A stretch of DNA of 64,000 nucleotides from Neisseria polysaccharea ATCC 43768. Its GTDB lineage: Bacteria > Pseudomonadota > Gammaproteobacteria > Burkholderiales > Neisseriaceae. Both the position numbers and the translations under genes were made by a program. Of this stretch, positions 1 to 8,910 are shown piece by piece; the first letter of the stretch is position 1; each line of letters starts with the position of its first letter. The stretch lies in the NCBI GenBank assembly GCA_000176735.1, contig ADBE01000029.1, positions 1 to 64,000 of the forward strand, in the 5' to 3' direction. The notes beneath the pieces were generated by a model, which saw only the letters and a program-made list of their open reading frames with translations, did not search any database and had not been told where the DNA came from.

Positions 1-12
1 CATTGCCTCTGT

Positions 13-1509
13 TTAAAAATTCCTGTTTTTATCAAATATTTCAAACAGTTTTTCCTTGTCGGCACAAGACCCCTCCGGTATCAGGTTCAATATCGTTTCC
101 AACGCCTCGGCAATATCTTCCCGCTCTACCGTGTCGATAAAGAGTTTTTTGTCCATTTTGTTGAAACCTTCGGTATAGGCTTTGACCGCCTCTGCCAGCT
201 CCTCTCCTATGTTTTCAGGCGGATTGCCGAGCAGTTTGACCACGCCGGCACGGGTTTTCCGGTACAGCTCCGCCGCTTTTTTGGCTTGGCTTTTCGGGAT
301 ATGCTCCGCGCCGTCCCAATCGCGGAAGGGGTTGTCGAAATTTTGCGCCAGCCATTCGGGTTTTCGGGCTTTTTCTATCCACAGGTCCAGCCCGTCTTCC
401 TTCCGTTTCTTATAAAGTTTCTTCACTGCCTTCGCCGCCTCTTCGGGCAGGCTGCTCATCCACAGCCTGTGCAGCTTCGGCAGCCGGTCGGGATGCGGGA
501 TGTCGTCCGCGCCGAAACCGAACAAATCTACGGTAGTGAACACTTCCAAATCCTCAAATCCCGATACGGCGGAAAAATTGGCAAGATTGCCCGGTTTGCC
601 CCACAGCCGTATGGTTTTGAGCTTGGGATACGTTTCCGACAGGTTTTGCATATCGAAATCGGCAATGCCCATGACGTTGACGGCGGTCAGGTTTTCCAAA
701 CCCCGCACTTTGGGAACGCTTTTGCCCACTTCCAAAATCAGACCCGCGCCCTTTTCGGCGGTACAGACCTTGCAGTTTTCCTTGATTTCGCCTTTCAGGT
801 TCAGGCTGTCCAAGCCTTCGTTCAGATAAAGCGATTCCACGCCGGTCATATCGACAGAAAGGTCGGTTATGCGCGTATTGCTGAAATCCAGCACGGTCTG
901 ACCGTGGTTTTCCAGACACAATCGGGTGATAAACGGATATTCCTCCAGATATTCATATAGATTTTTATGCCATTTGGTCAGAAACAGCGAAGACAGGCAG
1001 GGAAACGCCTTCAGTTCCATCGCGTCTTCAAAATCGTCCCAAACATCGCTCAAATTCTGTTTGGATATGCCGTATTCCCGTCCGGCAAACATCACGGTCT
1101 TTTTGCTTTTGGCGGCTTTTTTGAATGCCTTTCTCTGTTTTTCGGGTATCTGCTGCCATCTCAACTGACGGTACACGTCGTAGCCGTCGCCCCAAAAAGA
1201 GGCATACCGCTGCGTGTCTTCGCCGACCAGCGGCGCGGTATTCCCAACCCGTACATATCCCGTCGGCACGACGGCACTTGCCTTATACATGTGCAGACCG
1301 CGTTCCCAATACATAAAGTCTTTGTAAAGCGGTTTCAAATCCGCCAGCTCCTCCGCCCCAAGCGGTTTGTTGCCCTGCCAGTCCAAAGCCAGCAGGGTTG
1401 CATGTGTTTTTTTGCCACCGTGTTCTTCAACCCGGGTAACCTGGCAGGCAGTGTACTGCTTCAGTCTGAAATTATAGACGCAATATACGTCTCCGGCATC
1501 GGCATACAT
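13..1509 (-). CDS. Hypothetical protein with leucine-rich-repeat-like middle
   Basis: About 498 residues, no signal peptide or membrane segment. The N-terminal part opens with an acidic GDVYCVYNF segment that resembles the opening of immunity-type domains; the middle (about residues 195-340) has irregular repeats of the LRR kind (LYLNEGLDSLNLKG, LTAVNVMGIADFDMQNL); the C-terminal part is Lys/Glu-rich helix. Function not recognised. Two ATGs lie 6 bp apart (1515 and 1509); the AAAGGAA Shine-Dalgarno abuts the first and is well spaced for the second, so I use 1509. It stands alone, separated from the bio genes by a DUS hairpin. It could be an immunity or effector-like accessory protein, but this is only a guess. 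Confidence 0.75.
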   Translation of the reverse strand: MYADAGDVYCVYNFRLKQYTACQVTRVEEHGGKKTHATLLALDWQGNKPLGAEELADLKPLYKDFMYWERGLHMYKASAVVPTGYVRVGNTAPLVGEDTQRYASFWGDGYDVYRQLRWQQIPEKQRKAFKKAAKSKKTVMFAGREYGISKQNLSDVWDDFEDAMELKAFPCLSSLFLTKWHKNLYEYLEEYPFITRLCLENHGQTVLDFSNTRITDLSVDMTGVESLYLNEGLDSLNLKGEIKENCKVCTAEKGAGLILEVGKSVPKVRGLENLTAVNVMGIADFDMQNLSETYPKLKTIRLWGKPGNLANFSAVSGFEDLEVFTTVDLFGFGADDIPHPDRLPKLHRLWMSSLPEEAAKAVKKLYKKRKEDGLDLWIEKARKPEWLAQNFDNPFRDWDGAEHIPKSQAKKAAELYRKTRAGVVKLLGNPPENIGEELAEAVKAYTEGFNKMDKKLFIDTVEREDIAEALETILNLIPEGSCADKEKLFEIFDKNRNF

Positions 1510-1546
1510 CGGCATTTCCTTTATTTCTGTCGGTTTTCACAGACAG

Positions 1547-1583
1547 ATGCCGTCTGAAACCTGGAAACGGCTTCAGACGGCAT
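1547..1583 (-). terminator. Inverted DUS pair, terminator of bioH-bioC operon
   Basis: Two oppositely oriented copies of ATGCCGTCTGAA separated by 13 bp form a hairpin just downstream of the last gene of the minus-strand bio operon. No strong T-run follows, so termination strength is uncertain. Paired DUS commonly double as terminators in Neisseria. Confidence 0.6.
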
Positions 1584-1619
1584 CTGCACATCATCTTATC
1601 TAGTACAGCCCCTAAATTT

Positions 1620-2045
1620 TTATTCATGGAGATTTTCATTTATTAAAAATTCGGGTAAGTTTTTAAACAAAAAAAATTCATCTCCCCAATTAATCATATT
1701 CAACACTGATTGGGAAAAAATTAGCCGAAACCCGATTTCATCATCATCAAGATATAGTTTTCTCATTTCCAATAGGTCTTCATCTTTAAGGAAACCAAAA
1801 AAATCAAAATCGGTTAAATCGAATATTTTAAGCTCTCCATAACTACCTAAAGATACGTTTTCAGCTTCCTTGTTGATTTCATAAGACAGATTCGGTTCGC
1901 TGCCATTACACTTAAATAAAACAGGGATCCCTTCCAAATCAAACTGTATTTCATCGGGACGTTGGACATCAATATCAAGATCCGTTTCGTCATATATGAA
2001 GAAAAGCCCCTTTACTGATAAAATCCTTCCATTTAACTCATTCAT
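1620..2045 (-). CDS. Hypothetical acidic protein coupled to bioC
   Basis: 141 residues, strongly acidic and rich in Phe, Leu and Asp, without signal peptide or membrane helix. Its ATG overlaps the bioC stop as ATGA, so it is translationally coupled. Base composition is much more A+T rich than bioC, which suggests later acquisition into the end of the operon. No family recognised. Small acidic AT-rich proteins like this are often immunity proteins of contact-dependent toxins, but nothing here proves that and no toxin gene is adjacent. Confidence 0.75.
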   Translation of the reverse strand: MNELNGRILSVKGLFFIYDETDLDIDVQRPDEIQFDLEGIPVLFKCNGSEPNLSYEINKEAENVSLGSYGELKIFDLTDFDFFGFLKDEDLLEMRKLYLDDDEIGFRLIFSQSVLNMINWGDEFFLFKNLPEFLINENLHE

Positions 2046-2875
2046 TTATTTACCCTTATCCATTCTTTTACTGATGGATTAGTTAAGCCATTCTTCGGAA
2101 AAAACTGCACCACGTTCTCCCCTTGCGGCAGCATCAGTTTTTTCACGGCGTGTCCGTACACTGTTTCCAGCGTAATACTCAAACCGCCTTCCCGCTCAAA
2201 TATTGTCCCGACACACGAACGCGCGGCGTTTTCATCGTTCCACGCCATCGCCCGCCAAACGCCCAGCGTGTCCATATCCGCCCAAAACGTTTCCGCCTTT
2301 TTGTAATCCAACACCAGCTTCGCCGTATCGGTAACGGGGTCGTAAAAGCCGTTTTCGGCGAGCATATCGCCCAAGTCGTGCATATCGGGAAACATCACGC
2401 TGCGGCTTTCAATGCCGTTTTCTTTCAGACGGCATTTCAGTTCCGCCAAGGTATCTCGCCCGAAGCAGGTAAAAAACAGCAGCCCGTCCGTCTTCAGCGC
2501 GCGCGCCCAATTTTGCAGCACGGGGACGATGCTTTCCGCCTCCGTCAAACCGAGGTTGGACCACAACATATCGGCACACGCTTCGGGCAGCGGCGCGGTC
2601 GGGGATTGGCAGTACTGCACCACGCCCTTACCCGTAAACCTTTGCCAAAAACCGCCCTTGCGCGCGGCGGCCGCCGCCACCAAAAAATCCGCACGGGAAT
2701 CGTATTCTTCAAATACCGCCTGCGGATAGCGTTTCGCCAGCAGGCTGCGGCTGATGTCCGCATCCGCACCGGCAAGCAGGATATGTTTGGGCGCGTTGCG
2801 GACGAGTGTTAGGCGTTGGTCGGCATGTTCGGCGAGATGGCGGTGAACCTGCCAGCGTGCGTCCTGATGGTTCAT
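2042..2875 (-). CDS. bioC: Malonyl-ACP O-methyltransferase BioC-like
   Basis: Class I SAM methyltransferase of about 277 residues that would methylate malonyl-ACP to mask its free carboxyl group and start pimelate synthesis for biotin. The family call rests on the fold signature (ILLAGADAD at the SAM motif I position, DMLWSNLGL and LLFFTCFG in the middle) and on the neighbour bioH, whose product removes the same methyl group. Motif I is degenerate: the usual GxGxG is replaced by AGADAD. I start at MNHQDARW (2875), one base after the bioH stop, instead of an upstream in-frame ATG inside bioH. Confidence 0.75.
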   Translation of the reverse strand: MNHQDARWQVHRHLAEHADQRLTLVRNAPKHILLAGADADISRSLLAKRYPQAVFEEYDSRADFLVAAAAARKGGFWQRFTGKGVVQYCQSPTAPLPEACADMLWSNLGLTEAESIVPVLQNWARALKTDGLLFFTCFGRDTLAELKCRLKENGIESRSVMFPDMHDLGDMLAENGFYDPVTDTAKLVLDYKKAETFWADMDTLGVWRAMAWNDENAARSCVGTIFEREGGLSITLETVYGHAVKKLMLPQGENVVQFFPKNGLTNPSVKEWIRVNK

Positions 2876-2876
2876 C

Positions 2877-3620
2877 TCAAACCCCTTCGGCAAAATCGCG
2901 GTACAGCGCGGCAAACGCTTCCGCGTGGCTCAAAAACGGCGCATGCGCCGCCTTTTCCATCACAACCAACCTGCTGCCCTTCAAACGGCGGTGCAGATAT
3001 TCACCCATGCGCGGCGGCGTAATCGCGTCTTTGCCGCCGAACACCAGCAGTACCGGAACATCTATCTTGTCCAACAAATGCCGCGCATCCGCCCTTTCCG
3101 CCGCGTCCAAAGCTTCCTGTAAGGCGGAGGGTGTGCCGCAGCGCGCCAAATCGGGCAGGATTCTGCCTATGATTCCGTCCGCATCATGCGTATGCAAAAG
3201 CTGCAATTGTAGAAACTGTTTGATATGTTTGGCATAATCCGAACGGAACGCACCGACCATTTTGCCCAGTGCAGGCGCGGCAAGCCCTTCGGGATAGTCT
3301 TCGTCAGCCGTCAGCCGCGCGAAACTCGCCGTCAGGCAGAGCGAACGGACTTTGTCGGGATGGCGCGCCGCCAGATACAGCGCGACCAATCCGCCGAGCG
3401 ACCAGCCGAAAATGTCGGCCGGCGCGTCAATTTGGGCGGCAATGCCGTCTGCCGCCGCCGCAATGTCGAAAGGTCGGACAAACGGAGCGTCCCCGTGTCC
3501 GGGCAAATCGACGGCGGACACCGCCCATTCCCCGGGCAGACGGGGCATCAGGTCGTCGAACACATGGCGGTTCGCCCCCCAACCGTGTATCAGGTAAACT
3601 TTTTTGGCAGCATCAGGCAT
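2877..3620 (-). CDS. bioH: Pimeloyl-ACP methyl ester carboxylesterase BioH
   Basis: Alpha/beta hydrolase of about 247 residues that hydrolyses pimeloyl-ACP methyl ester and ends the BioC-masked pimelate cycle. Visible: N-terminal [15 protein letters not shown] oxyanion loop, nucleophile elbow GWSLGG, acid Asp in [10 protein letters not shown], and catalytic His in [11 protein letters not shown] near the C terminus. An in-frame extension of 65 residues upstream is low-complexity and antisense to comF, so I start at [13 protein letters not shown]. This ATG overlaps the comF ATG head to head (GCATGA). It forms one operon with bioC and the following acidic gene. Confidence 0.9.
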   Translation of the reverse strand: MPDAAKKVYLIHGWGANRHVFDDLMPRLPGEWAVSAVDLPGHGDAPFVRPFDIAAAADGIAAQIDAPADIFGWSLGGLVALYLAARHPDKVRSLCLTASFARLTADEDYPEGLAAPALGKMVGAFRSDYAKHIKQFLQLQLLHTHDADGIIGRILPDLARCGTPSALQEALDAAERADARHLLDKIDVPVLLVFGGKDAITPPRMGEYLHRRLKGSRLVVMEKAAHAPFLSHAEAFAALYRDFAEGV

Positions 3621-4344
3621 GAATTTTCTCTCTTGTTGGCGGCGCATCGCAGACGCGGCCGCAGTCAGACACTGCGTATTATGCCACGATTCATCAGACG
3701 TTTCAGACGGCATCTGCGCCGGCTGCAATACCGATTTGGCAAGTTTCCGCACCGATGCGGCAAACAACTGCCCCCTGTGTTTCAGACACATCCAAGGCGG
3801 ATCGGTGTGCGGCATTTGCCAAAAGAAACCGCCCGCATTCGACCGGATGTGGGCCTCGCTGCATTACGAACCACACGTCAGCAACATGATACGTACGCTG
3901 AAACACTTGGCTGATTTGGGCATGGTGCAGCCGCTGGCAGACCTGATGGTACAAAACCCGCCCAACTGGCTTTCAGACGAATGTTTCGATTTCGTCCTGC
4001 CCGTACCGCTGGGCAAAGAACGGCTGCTTCAACGCGGCTTCAATCAAAGTGAAAGCATCGTCGGGTTGTTGGCACAACGCTACGGCTGGCAGATACTGCC
4101 CCGACACACCGTATTCCGACACCACCGCCCGCCGCAAAGCACGCTCAAAGGCAGCGAACGGCGGCGAAATATCAAAAACGCCTTTGAAATCCGCACACCG
4201 ATACCGGAAAACTGTAATATTCTGTTAATCGATGATGTCTTTACCACCGGTGCGACGCTGGACGAACTGGCAAAAACACTGAAAAAATCGGGCGCGAACC
4301 GAATCTGCTGCTGGACGCTGGCACGCACGCCAATGAAAAAATAA
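3619..4344 (+). CDS. comF: ComF family phosphoribosyltransferase-like protein
   Basis: About 241 residues. The N-terminal zinc-ribbon segment has paired cysteines (CVLC, CAGC, CPLC, CGIC), then a type I PRTase domain with the PRPP loop [17 protein letters not shown] near residue 200 and the GFNQSE and [10 protein letters not shown] segments typical of ComF/GntX. ComF proteins are needed for DNA uptake or handling of single-stranded DNA during transformation, apt for a naturally competent Neisseria. ATG 3619 shares bases with the divergent bioH start; a TTG 15 bases upstream is the alternative. A DUS lies inside the coding region near 3710. Confidence 0.88.
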   Translation: MNFLSCWRRIADAAAVRHCVLCHDSSDVSDGICAGCNTDLASFRTDAANNCPLCFRHIQGGSVCGICQKKPPAFDRMWASLHYEPHVSNMIRTLKHLADLGMVQPLADLMVQNPPNWLSDECFDFVLPVPLGKERLLQRGFNQSESIVGLLAQRYGWQILPRHTVFRHHRPPQSTLKGSERRRNIKNAFEIRTPIPENCNILLIDDVFTTGATLDELAKTLKKSGANRICCWTLARTPMKK

Positions 4345-4408
4345 CTAAATTTTTTGACACCCCATCCGCCTTGTGGCAAGGTTACGCGCCTATAAGTGAT
4401 TGATATTT

Positions 4409-4873
4409 ATGTTTACCATCGTTTTATACCAACCGGAAATCCCACCGAATACAGGCAATATCATCCGCCTGTGCGCCAATACCGGCGCGGATTTGCACCT
4501 TGTCAAACCGCTCGGCTTCCCGTTGGATTCCGCCAAAATGAAACGCGCCGGGCTCGACTACCACGAGTTCGCCAGCCTGACGGTGCACGAAAACTTCGAC
4601 GACTGCCTCAAGGCACTCGCAGGCAGGCGCATTTTCGCCCTGACCACCAAAGGCACGGCGCGCCCCGATGAAACGGCGTTTCAAAAAGGCGACGTTTTAC
4701 TGTTCGGGCCGGAAACGCGCGGACTGCCTGCCGACATCCTCGACAGCCTGCCCGCCGCGCAAAAAATCCGCCTGCCCATGCAGCCCGGCAGCCGGAGTAT
4801 GAACCTTTCCAACACCGTCGCCGTGATTCTCTTTGAAGCGTGGCGGCAACACGGTTACGCAGGTGGCGTTTGA
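4409..4873 (+). CDS. trmL: tRNA (cytidine/uridine(34)-2'-O)-methyltransferase TrmL
   Basis: SPOUT methyltransferase of 154 residues that methylates the wobble ribose of leucine tRNAs. Family signatures: [15 protein letters not shown] at the N terminus, [10 protein letters not shown] (SAM knot loop) near residue 105, and [19 protein letters not shown] near the end. The length is normal. Start ATG at 4409; a TTG at 4400 is a weaker choice. It follows comF by 64 bp without a clear terminator and may be cotranscribed. Confidence 0.92.
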   Translation: MFTIVLYQPEIPPNTGNIIRLCANTGADLHLVKPLGFPLDSAKMKRAGLDYHEFASLTVHENFDDCLKALAGRRIFALTTKGTARPDETAFQKGDVLLFGPETRGLPADILDSLPAAQKIRLPMQPGSRSMNLSNTVAVILFEAWRQHGYAGGV

Positions 4874-5000
4874 ACGCAGGTTCATGCCGTCTGAAAACCG
4901 TTCGGACGCATTCCGAACCGCTGCCGCAGCGTGCGGCGGTTCGGAATGTGTCCGTAGGGCATGATGCCCATTCGTCTTCAACTCAAGAACGGAACACGTT

Positions 5001-5720
5001 TTGACTTTAACCCGAAAAACCCTTTTCCTCCTCACGGCCGCATTCGGCACACATTCCCTTCAGACGGCATCCGCCGACGCAGTGGTCAAGGCAGAAAAAC
5101 TGCACGCCTCCGCCAACCGCAGCTACAAAGTCGCCGGAAAACGCTACACGCCGATAAACCAAGTCGCCGAGTTCACGCAAACCGGCAACGCCTCGTGGTA
5201 CGGCGGCAGGTTTCACGGGCGCAAAACCTCCGGTGGGGACCGCTACGACATGAACGCCTTTACCGCCGCCCACAAAACCCTGCCCATCCCCAGCTATGTG
5301 CGCGTAACCAATACCAAAAACGGCAAAAGCGTCGTCGTCCGCATCAACGACCGCGGCCCCTTCCACAGCAACCGCATCATCGACGTATCCAAAGCGGCGG
5401 CCCAACAATTGGGCTTTGTCAGCCAAGGTACGGCGCACGTCAAAATCGAACAAATCGTCCCGGGCAAATCCTCACCGACTGCCGAAAACAAAGACATCTT
5501 CATCGACTTGAAATCTTTCGGTACGGAACACGAAGCACAAGCCTATCTGAACCAAGCCGCCCAAAACCTGGCTTCATCGGCATCAAACCCGAACCTATCG
5601 GTTGAAAAACGCCATTACGAATATGTCGTCAAAATGGGGCCGTTTTCCTCGCAGGAACGTGCCGCCGAAGCCGAAGCTCAGGCACGCGGTATGATTCAGA
5701 CGGCATTGACTGCCGGTTGA
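5001..5720 (+). CDS. rlpA: RlpA-type septal peptidoglycan-binding protein
   Basis: 239 residues starting at TTG with GGAA six bases upstream. Signal peptide LTRKTLFLLTAAFGTHSLQ followed by ASADA; no lipobox cysteine, so it is periplasmic rather than a lipoprotein. The double-psi beta-barrel is clear: GNASWYGGRFHGRKTSGG, then RVTNTKNGKSVVVRINDRGP with the conserved Asp-Arg-Gly, and DVSKAAAQQLG. A short SPOR-like tail (YEYVVKMGPFSSQERAAEAEA) is present. RlpA proteins act on denuded glycan at the division site. A DUS is embedded in the signal peptide (encoding LQTAS), so the uptake signal is used as coding sequence. Confidence 0.87.
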   Translation: MTLTRKTLFLLTAAFGTHSLQTASADAVVKAEKLHASANRSYKVAGKRYTPINQVAEFTQTGNASWYGGRFHGRKTSGGDRYDMNAFTAAHKTLPIPSYVRVTNTKNGKSVVVRINDRGPFHSNRIIDVSKAAAQQLGFVSQGTAHVKIEQIVPGKSSPTAENKDIFIDLKSFGTEHEAQAYLNQAAQNLASSASNPNLSVEKRHYEYVVKMGPFSSQERAAEAEAQARGMIQTALTAG

Positions 5721-5773
5721 TGTCCCGCCTTTACGTCCTTCAAACACCACCAGATACTTCGCAGGAGCAAAAT

Positions 5774-6100
5774 ATGAACATCAAACACCTTCTCTTGACC
5801 GCTGCCACCGGCGCACTGCTGGGCATTTCCGCCCCCGCGCTCGCCCACCACGACGGACACGGCGATGACGACCACGAACACGCCGTACACCAACACAACA
5901 AACAAGACAAAATCATCAGCCGCGCCCAAGCTGAAAAAGCAGCGTTGGCGCGTGTCGGCGGCAAAATCACCGACATCGATCTCGAACACGACGACGGCCG
6001 TCCGCACTATGATGTCGAAATCGTCAAAAACGGACAGGAATACAAAGTCGTTGTCGATGCCCGTACCGGCCGCGTGATTTCCTCCCGCCGCGACGACTGA
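5774..6100 (+). CDS. Exported His-rich PepSY-domain protein
   Basis: 109 residues starting at ATG 5774 behind AGGAG. Signal peptide ends at APALA; the mature N terminus is His/Asp-rich (HHDGHGDDDHEHAVHQH), a likely metal-binding stretch, followed by a PepSY domain (ISRAQAEKAALARVGG, DVEIVKNGQEYKVVVDARTGRV). PepSY proteins are periplasmic and often regulate proteases or sensors. Function of this one is unknown. It follows rlpA after about 50 bp and is closed by a DUS hairpin. Confidence 0.88.
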   Translation: MNIKHLLLTAATGALLGISAPALAHHDGHGDDDHEHAVHQHNKQDKIISRAQAEKAALARVGGKITDIDLEHDDGRPHYDVEIVKNGQEYKVVVDARTGRVISSRRDD

Positions 6101-6114
6101 ATTTGATACAATCC

Positions 6115-6153
6115 GTGCCGTCTGAAGCCCGAACCGGTTTCAGACGGCATTTT
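6115..6153 (+). terminator. Inverted DUS pair with T-run
   Basis: Opposed GCCGTCTGAA copies around a GC-rich loop, ending in TTTT, directly after the PepSY gene: a good intrinsic terminator. Confidence 0.7.
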
Positions 6154-6181
6154 GCACCCGACACTTCAGGATCCTTCATAC

Positions 6182-6766
6182 ATGATCAGCAGACTGACCG
6201 GCAAACTGGTTGAAAAAAACCCTCCGCAAATCGTCATCGATGTCAACGGTGTCGGCTATGAAGCCGACGTATCCATGCAGACCTTCTACAACCTGCCGCC
6301 CGTGGGTGAAAGCGTACAACTGTTTACCCAGCTTATCATTCGGGAAGACGCACACCTGCTCTTCGGTTTTGCCACTGCGGAAGAACGCAAGACCTTCCGC
6401 CAACTGATTAAGGTCAGCGGCATCGGGGCAAAAACCGCCTTGGGGATTTTATCGGCAATGACTGCCGACGAACTGGCGCAGGCGGTTGCAGAAGAAGATG
6501 TCAAACGCCTCTCCTCCGCTCCGGGAATCGGCAAAAAAACCGCCGAACGCATGGTCTTGGAACTGCGCGGCAAGCTGGTCGCGCATACGGTAACAGACGG
6601 GCTGTTTGCCGCCCCGTCCGAGAATGACGAAACCAATGACATCGTCAGCACGCTGCTTGCGCTGGGTTACAGCGAACGCGAGGCAAAAGCGGCGGTCAAA
6701 GGTGTTCCGAAGGGGACGGACGTGGGCGAAGGCGTGCGCCTTGCTTTGAAAAACCTGCTGAAATAA
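6182..6766 (+). CDS. ruvA: Holliday junction branch migration protein RuvA
   Basis: 194 residues, the usual RuvA length. The N-terminal OB fold begins [21 protein letters not shown]; two helix-hairpin-helix motifs follow ([16 protein letters not shown] and [17 protein letters not shown]), and the C-terminal UBA-like domain ([17 protein letters not shown]) that contacts RuvB is intact. RuvA binds four-way junctions and loads RuvB for branch migration. Start chosen at 6182, not at an upstream in-frame codon within the preceding hairpin. No ruvB is adjacent. Confidence 0.96.
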   Translation: MISRLTGKLVEKNPPQIVIDVNGVGYEADVSMQTFYNLPPVGESVQLFTQLIIREDAHLLFGFATAEERKTFRQLIKVSGIGAKTALGILSAMTADELAQAVAEEDVKRLSSAPGIGKKTAERMVLELRGKLVAHTVTDGLFAAPSENDETNDIVSTLLALGYSEREAKAAVKGVPKGTDVGEGVRLALKNLLK

Positions 6767-6871
6767 TGCCGTCTGAAGGCGGCGCGGCGTTTGCCCTGAC
6801 GAAACCCTGCGTTTCCGCCCCGCGCTGTCTTCCCGACGGCTTTTCCCGTAAAATGGCGTTATTGTCCTTCC

Positions 6872-6905
6872 TTTCAGACGGCATTGTGTTTGATGCCGTC
6901 TGAAA
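6872..6905. repeat. Inverted DUS pair upstream of the ABC transporter
   Basis: TTTCAGACGGCAT and ATGCCGTCTGAAA face each other across 8 bp. It can terminate ruvA and serves as uptake signal; the ABC transporter ATG lies 23 bp further on. Confidence 0.6.
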
Positions 6906-6928
6906 CTGTTTTACCGAAATCGAAAACA

Positions 6929-8785
6929 ATGTTGAACAAAATCTTTTCCTGGTTCGAATCCCGAATCGACCCCTATCCCGAAGCCGCCCCGAAAACGCCT
7001 GAAAAAGGACTGTGGCGGTTTATCTGGAGCAACATCAGGGGCTTGCGCAAATGGATTGCCGTTTTGGCGGCATTTACCGCAGGCATCGGCATCATGGAAG
7101 CCCTACTGTTTCAATTTATGGGCAAAGTCGTGGACTGGCTCGGCAAATACACGCCCGCGACCCTGTTTGCCGAAAAAGGCTGGGCGTTGACGGCGATGGC
7201 GGCGATGATGGTGTTTTTCGCCCTCTGGACCTTCCTCGCGTCCAACGTGCGCCTGCAAACCCTACAAGGCGTGTTCCCCATGCGCCTGCGCTGGAACTTC
7301 CATCGCCTGATGCTGGGGCAGAGCCTCGGCTTCTATCAGGACGAATTTGCAGGACGCGTGTCCGCCAAAGTCATGCAGACCGCGCTGGCGTTGCGCGACG
7401 TGGTGATGACGGTTGCCGACATGGTCGTGTATGTGCTGGTGTATTTCATTACTTCCGGCGTGATTCTGATTTCGTTCGACGGCTGGCTGCTGCTGCCCTT
7501 TATCGGCTGGATGATTGGATTCGCCCTGATTATGCGTTTCCTGATTCCCAAGCTCGGCAAAACCGCCGCGCGTCAGGCGGATGCGCGCTCGCTGATGACC
7601 GGCCGCATTACCGACGCCTATTCCAACATCACCACCGTCAAACTCTTCTCCCACGGCGCGCGCGAAGCGGCCTACGCCAAGCAGTCGATGGAAGAATTTA
7701 TGGTGACGGTACACGCCCAAATGCGTTTGGCGACGCTTCTACACACCTGCAGCTTCATCGTCAACAGCTCGCTGACCGCCGGCACGACCGCGCTGGGCAT
7801 CTGGCTTTGGTATCACGGGCAAGTCGGCGTCGGCGCAGTTGCTACCGCCACCGCCATGGCGTTGCGCGTCAACGGTTTGTCGCAATACATCATGTGGGAA
7901 TCCGCCCGATTGTTTGAGAACATCGGCACCGTCGGCGACGGCATGGCAACCCTGTCCAAACCGCACACCATCCTCGACAAGCTGAACGCCCTGCCGTTGA
8001 AAGTGTCGCAAGGCGAAATCAAGTTTGATCACGTCGATTTTTCCTACGAAGCAGGCAAACCGCTCCTCAACGGCTTTAATCTGAACATCAAACCCGGCGA
8101 AAAAGTCGGCTTGATCGGCCGCAGCGGCGCAGGAAAATCCACCATCGTCAACCTGCTCCTGCGCTTTTACGAACCGCAAAGCGGCACGATTTCGATCGAC
8201 GGCCAAACCGTGGACAGCGTTACCCAAGAAAGCCTGCGTGCCCAAATCGGTTTGGTGACGCAAGATACTTCCCTGCTGCACCGCTCCGTCCGTGACAACA
8301 TTATCTACGGCCGTCCTGATGCGACCGAAGCCGAGATGATTTCCGCTGCGGAACGTGCCGAGGCCGCCGGTTTTATTCCTAACTTAAGCGATGCCAAAGG
8401 CCGACGCGGCTATGATGCACACGTCGGCGAACGCGGCGTGAAACTTTCCGGCGGCCAGCGCCAACGCATCGCCATCGCCCGCGTTATGCTCAAAGATGCG
8501 CCGATTCTGTTGCTTGACGAAGCCACCAGCGCGCTCGACTCCGAAGTCGAAGCCGCCATCCAAGAAAGCCTCGACAAAATGATGGAAGGCAAAACCGTGA
8601 TTGCCATCGCACACCGCCTCTCCACCATTGCCGCGATGGACCGCCTCATCGTCTTGGACAAAGGCCGCATCATCGAAGAAGGCAGCCACACCGAGTTGCT
8701 CGAGAAACAAGGCCTGTATGCCAAACTTTGGGCGCACCAAAGTGGCGGCTTCTTGAGTGAACATGTTGAGTGGGAAAACAATTAA
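6929..8785 (+). CDS. ABC exporter, fused permease and ATPase
   Basis: About 618 residues. The N-terminal half is an ABC type-1 exporter membrane domain (helices around residues 40-330); the C-terminal half is the nucleotide-binding domain with Walker A GRSGAGKST near residue 397, Q-loop VTQDTSLLH, signature LSGGQRQRIAIAR near 505, Walker B ILLLDEATSALD and H-loop AHRLST. A half-transporter that would dimerise in the inner membrane. Related to multidrug and lipid exporters; the substrate is not evident. Start at MLNKIFSW; the in-frame codons before it lie in the DUS hairpin. Confidence 0.88.
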   Translation: MLNKIFSWFESRIDPYPEAAPKTPEKGLWRFIWSNIRGLRKWIAVLAAFTAGIGIMEALLFQFMGKVVDWLGKYTPATLFAEKGWALTAMAAMMVFFALWTFLASNVRLQTLQGVFPMRLRWNFHRLMLGQSLGFYQDEFAGRVSAKVMQTALALRDVVMTVADMVVYVLVYFITSGVILISFDGWLLLPFIGWMIGFALIMRFLIPKLGKTAARQADARSLMTGRITDAYSNITTVKLFSHGAREAAYAKQSMEEFMVTVHAQMRLATLLHTCSFIVNSSLTAGTTALGIWLWYHGQVGVGAVATATAMALRVNGLSQYIMWESARLFENIGTVGDGMATLSKPHTILDKLNALPLKVSQGEIKFDHVDFSYEAGKPLLNGFNLNIKPGEKVGLIGRSGAGKSTIVNLLLRFYEPQSGTISIDGQTVDSVTQESLRAQIGLVTQDTSLLHRSVRDNIIYGRPDATEAEMISAAERAEAAGFIPNLSDAKGRRGYDAHVGERGVKLSGGQRQRIAIARVMLKDAPILLLDEATSALDSEVEAAIQESLDKMMEGKTVIAIAHRLSTIAAMDRLIVLDKGRIIEEGSHTELLEKQGLYAKLWAHQSGGFLSEHVEWENN

Positions 8786-8910
8786 ACGCTTGGAAAGAAG
8801 ATAAAAGGCCGTCTGAAAAAACAATAATTTAGATCGTGCTTAATTTGATGTCATGAATTAAAATGGTTATGTAATTCAACGATAATTTACGCTAACTTTA
8901 GAAAGACAAT

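Noticed and set aside
3621-3815. N-terminal extension of bioH
   Set aside because: The 65 extra residues read antisense to comF and have no hydrolase features; [13 protein letters not shown] fits family starts.
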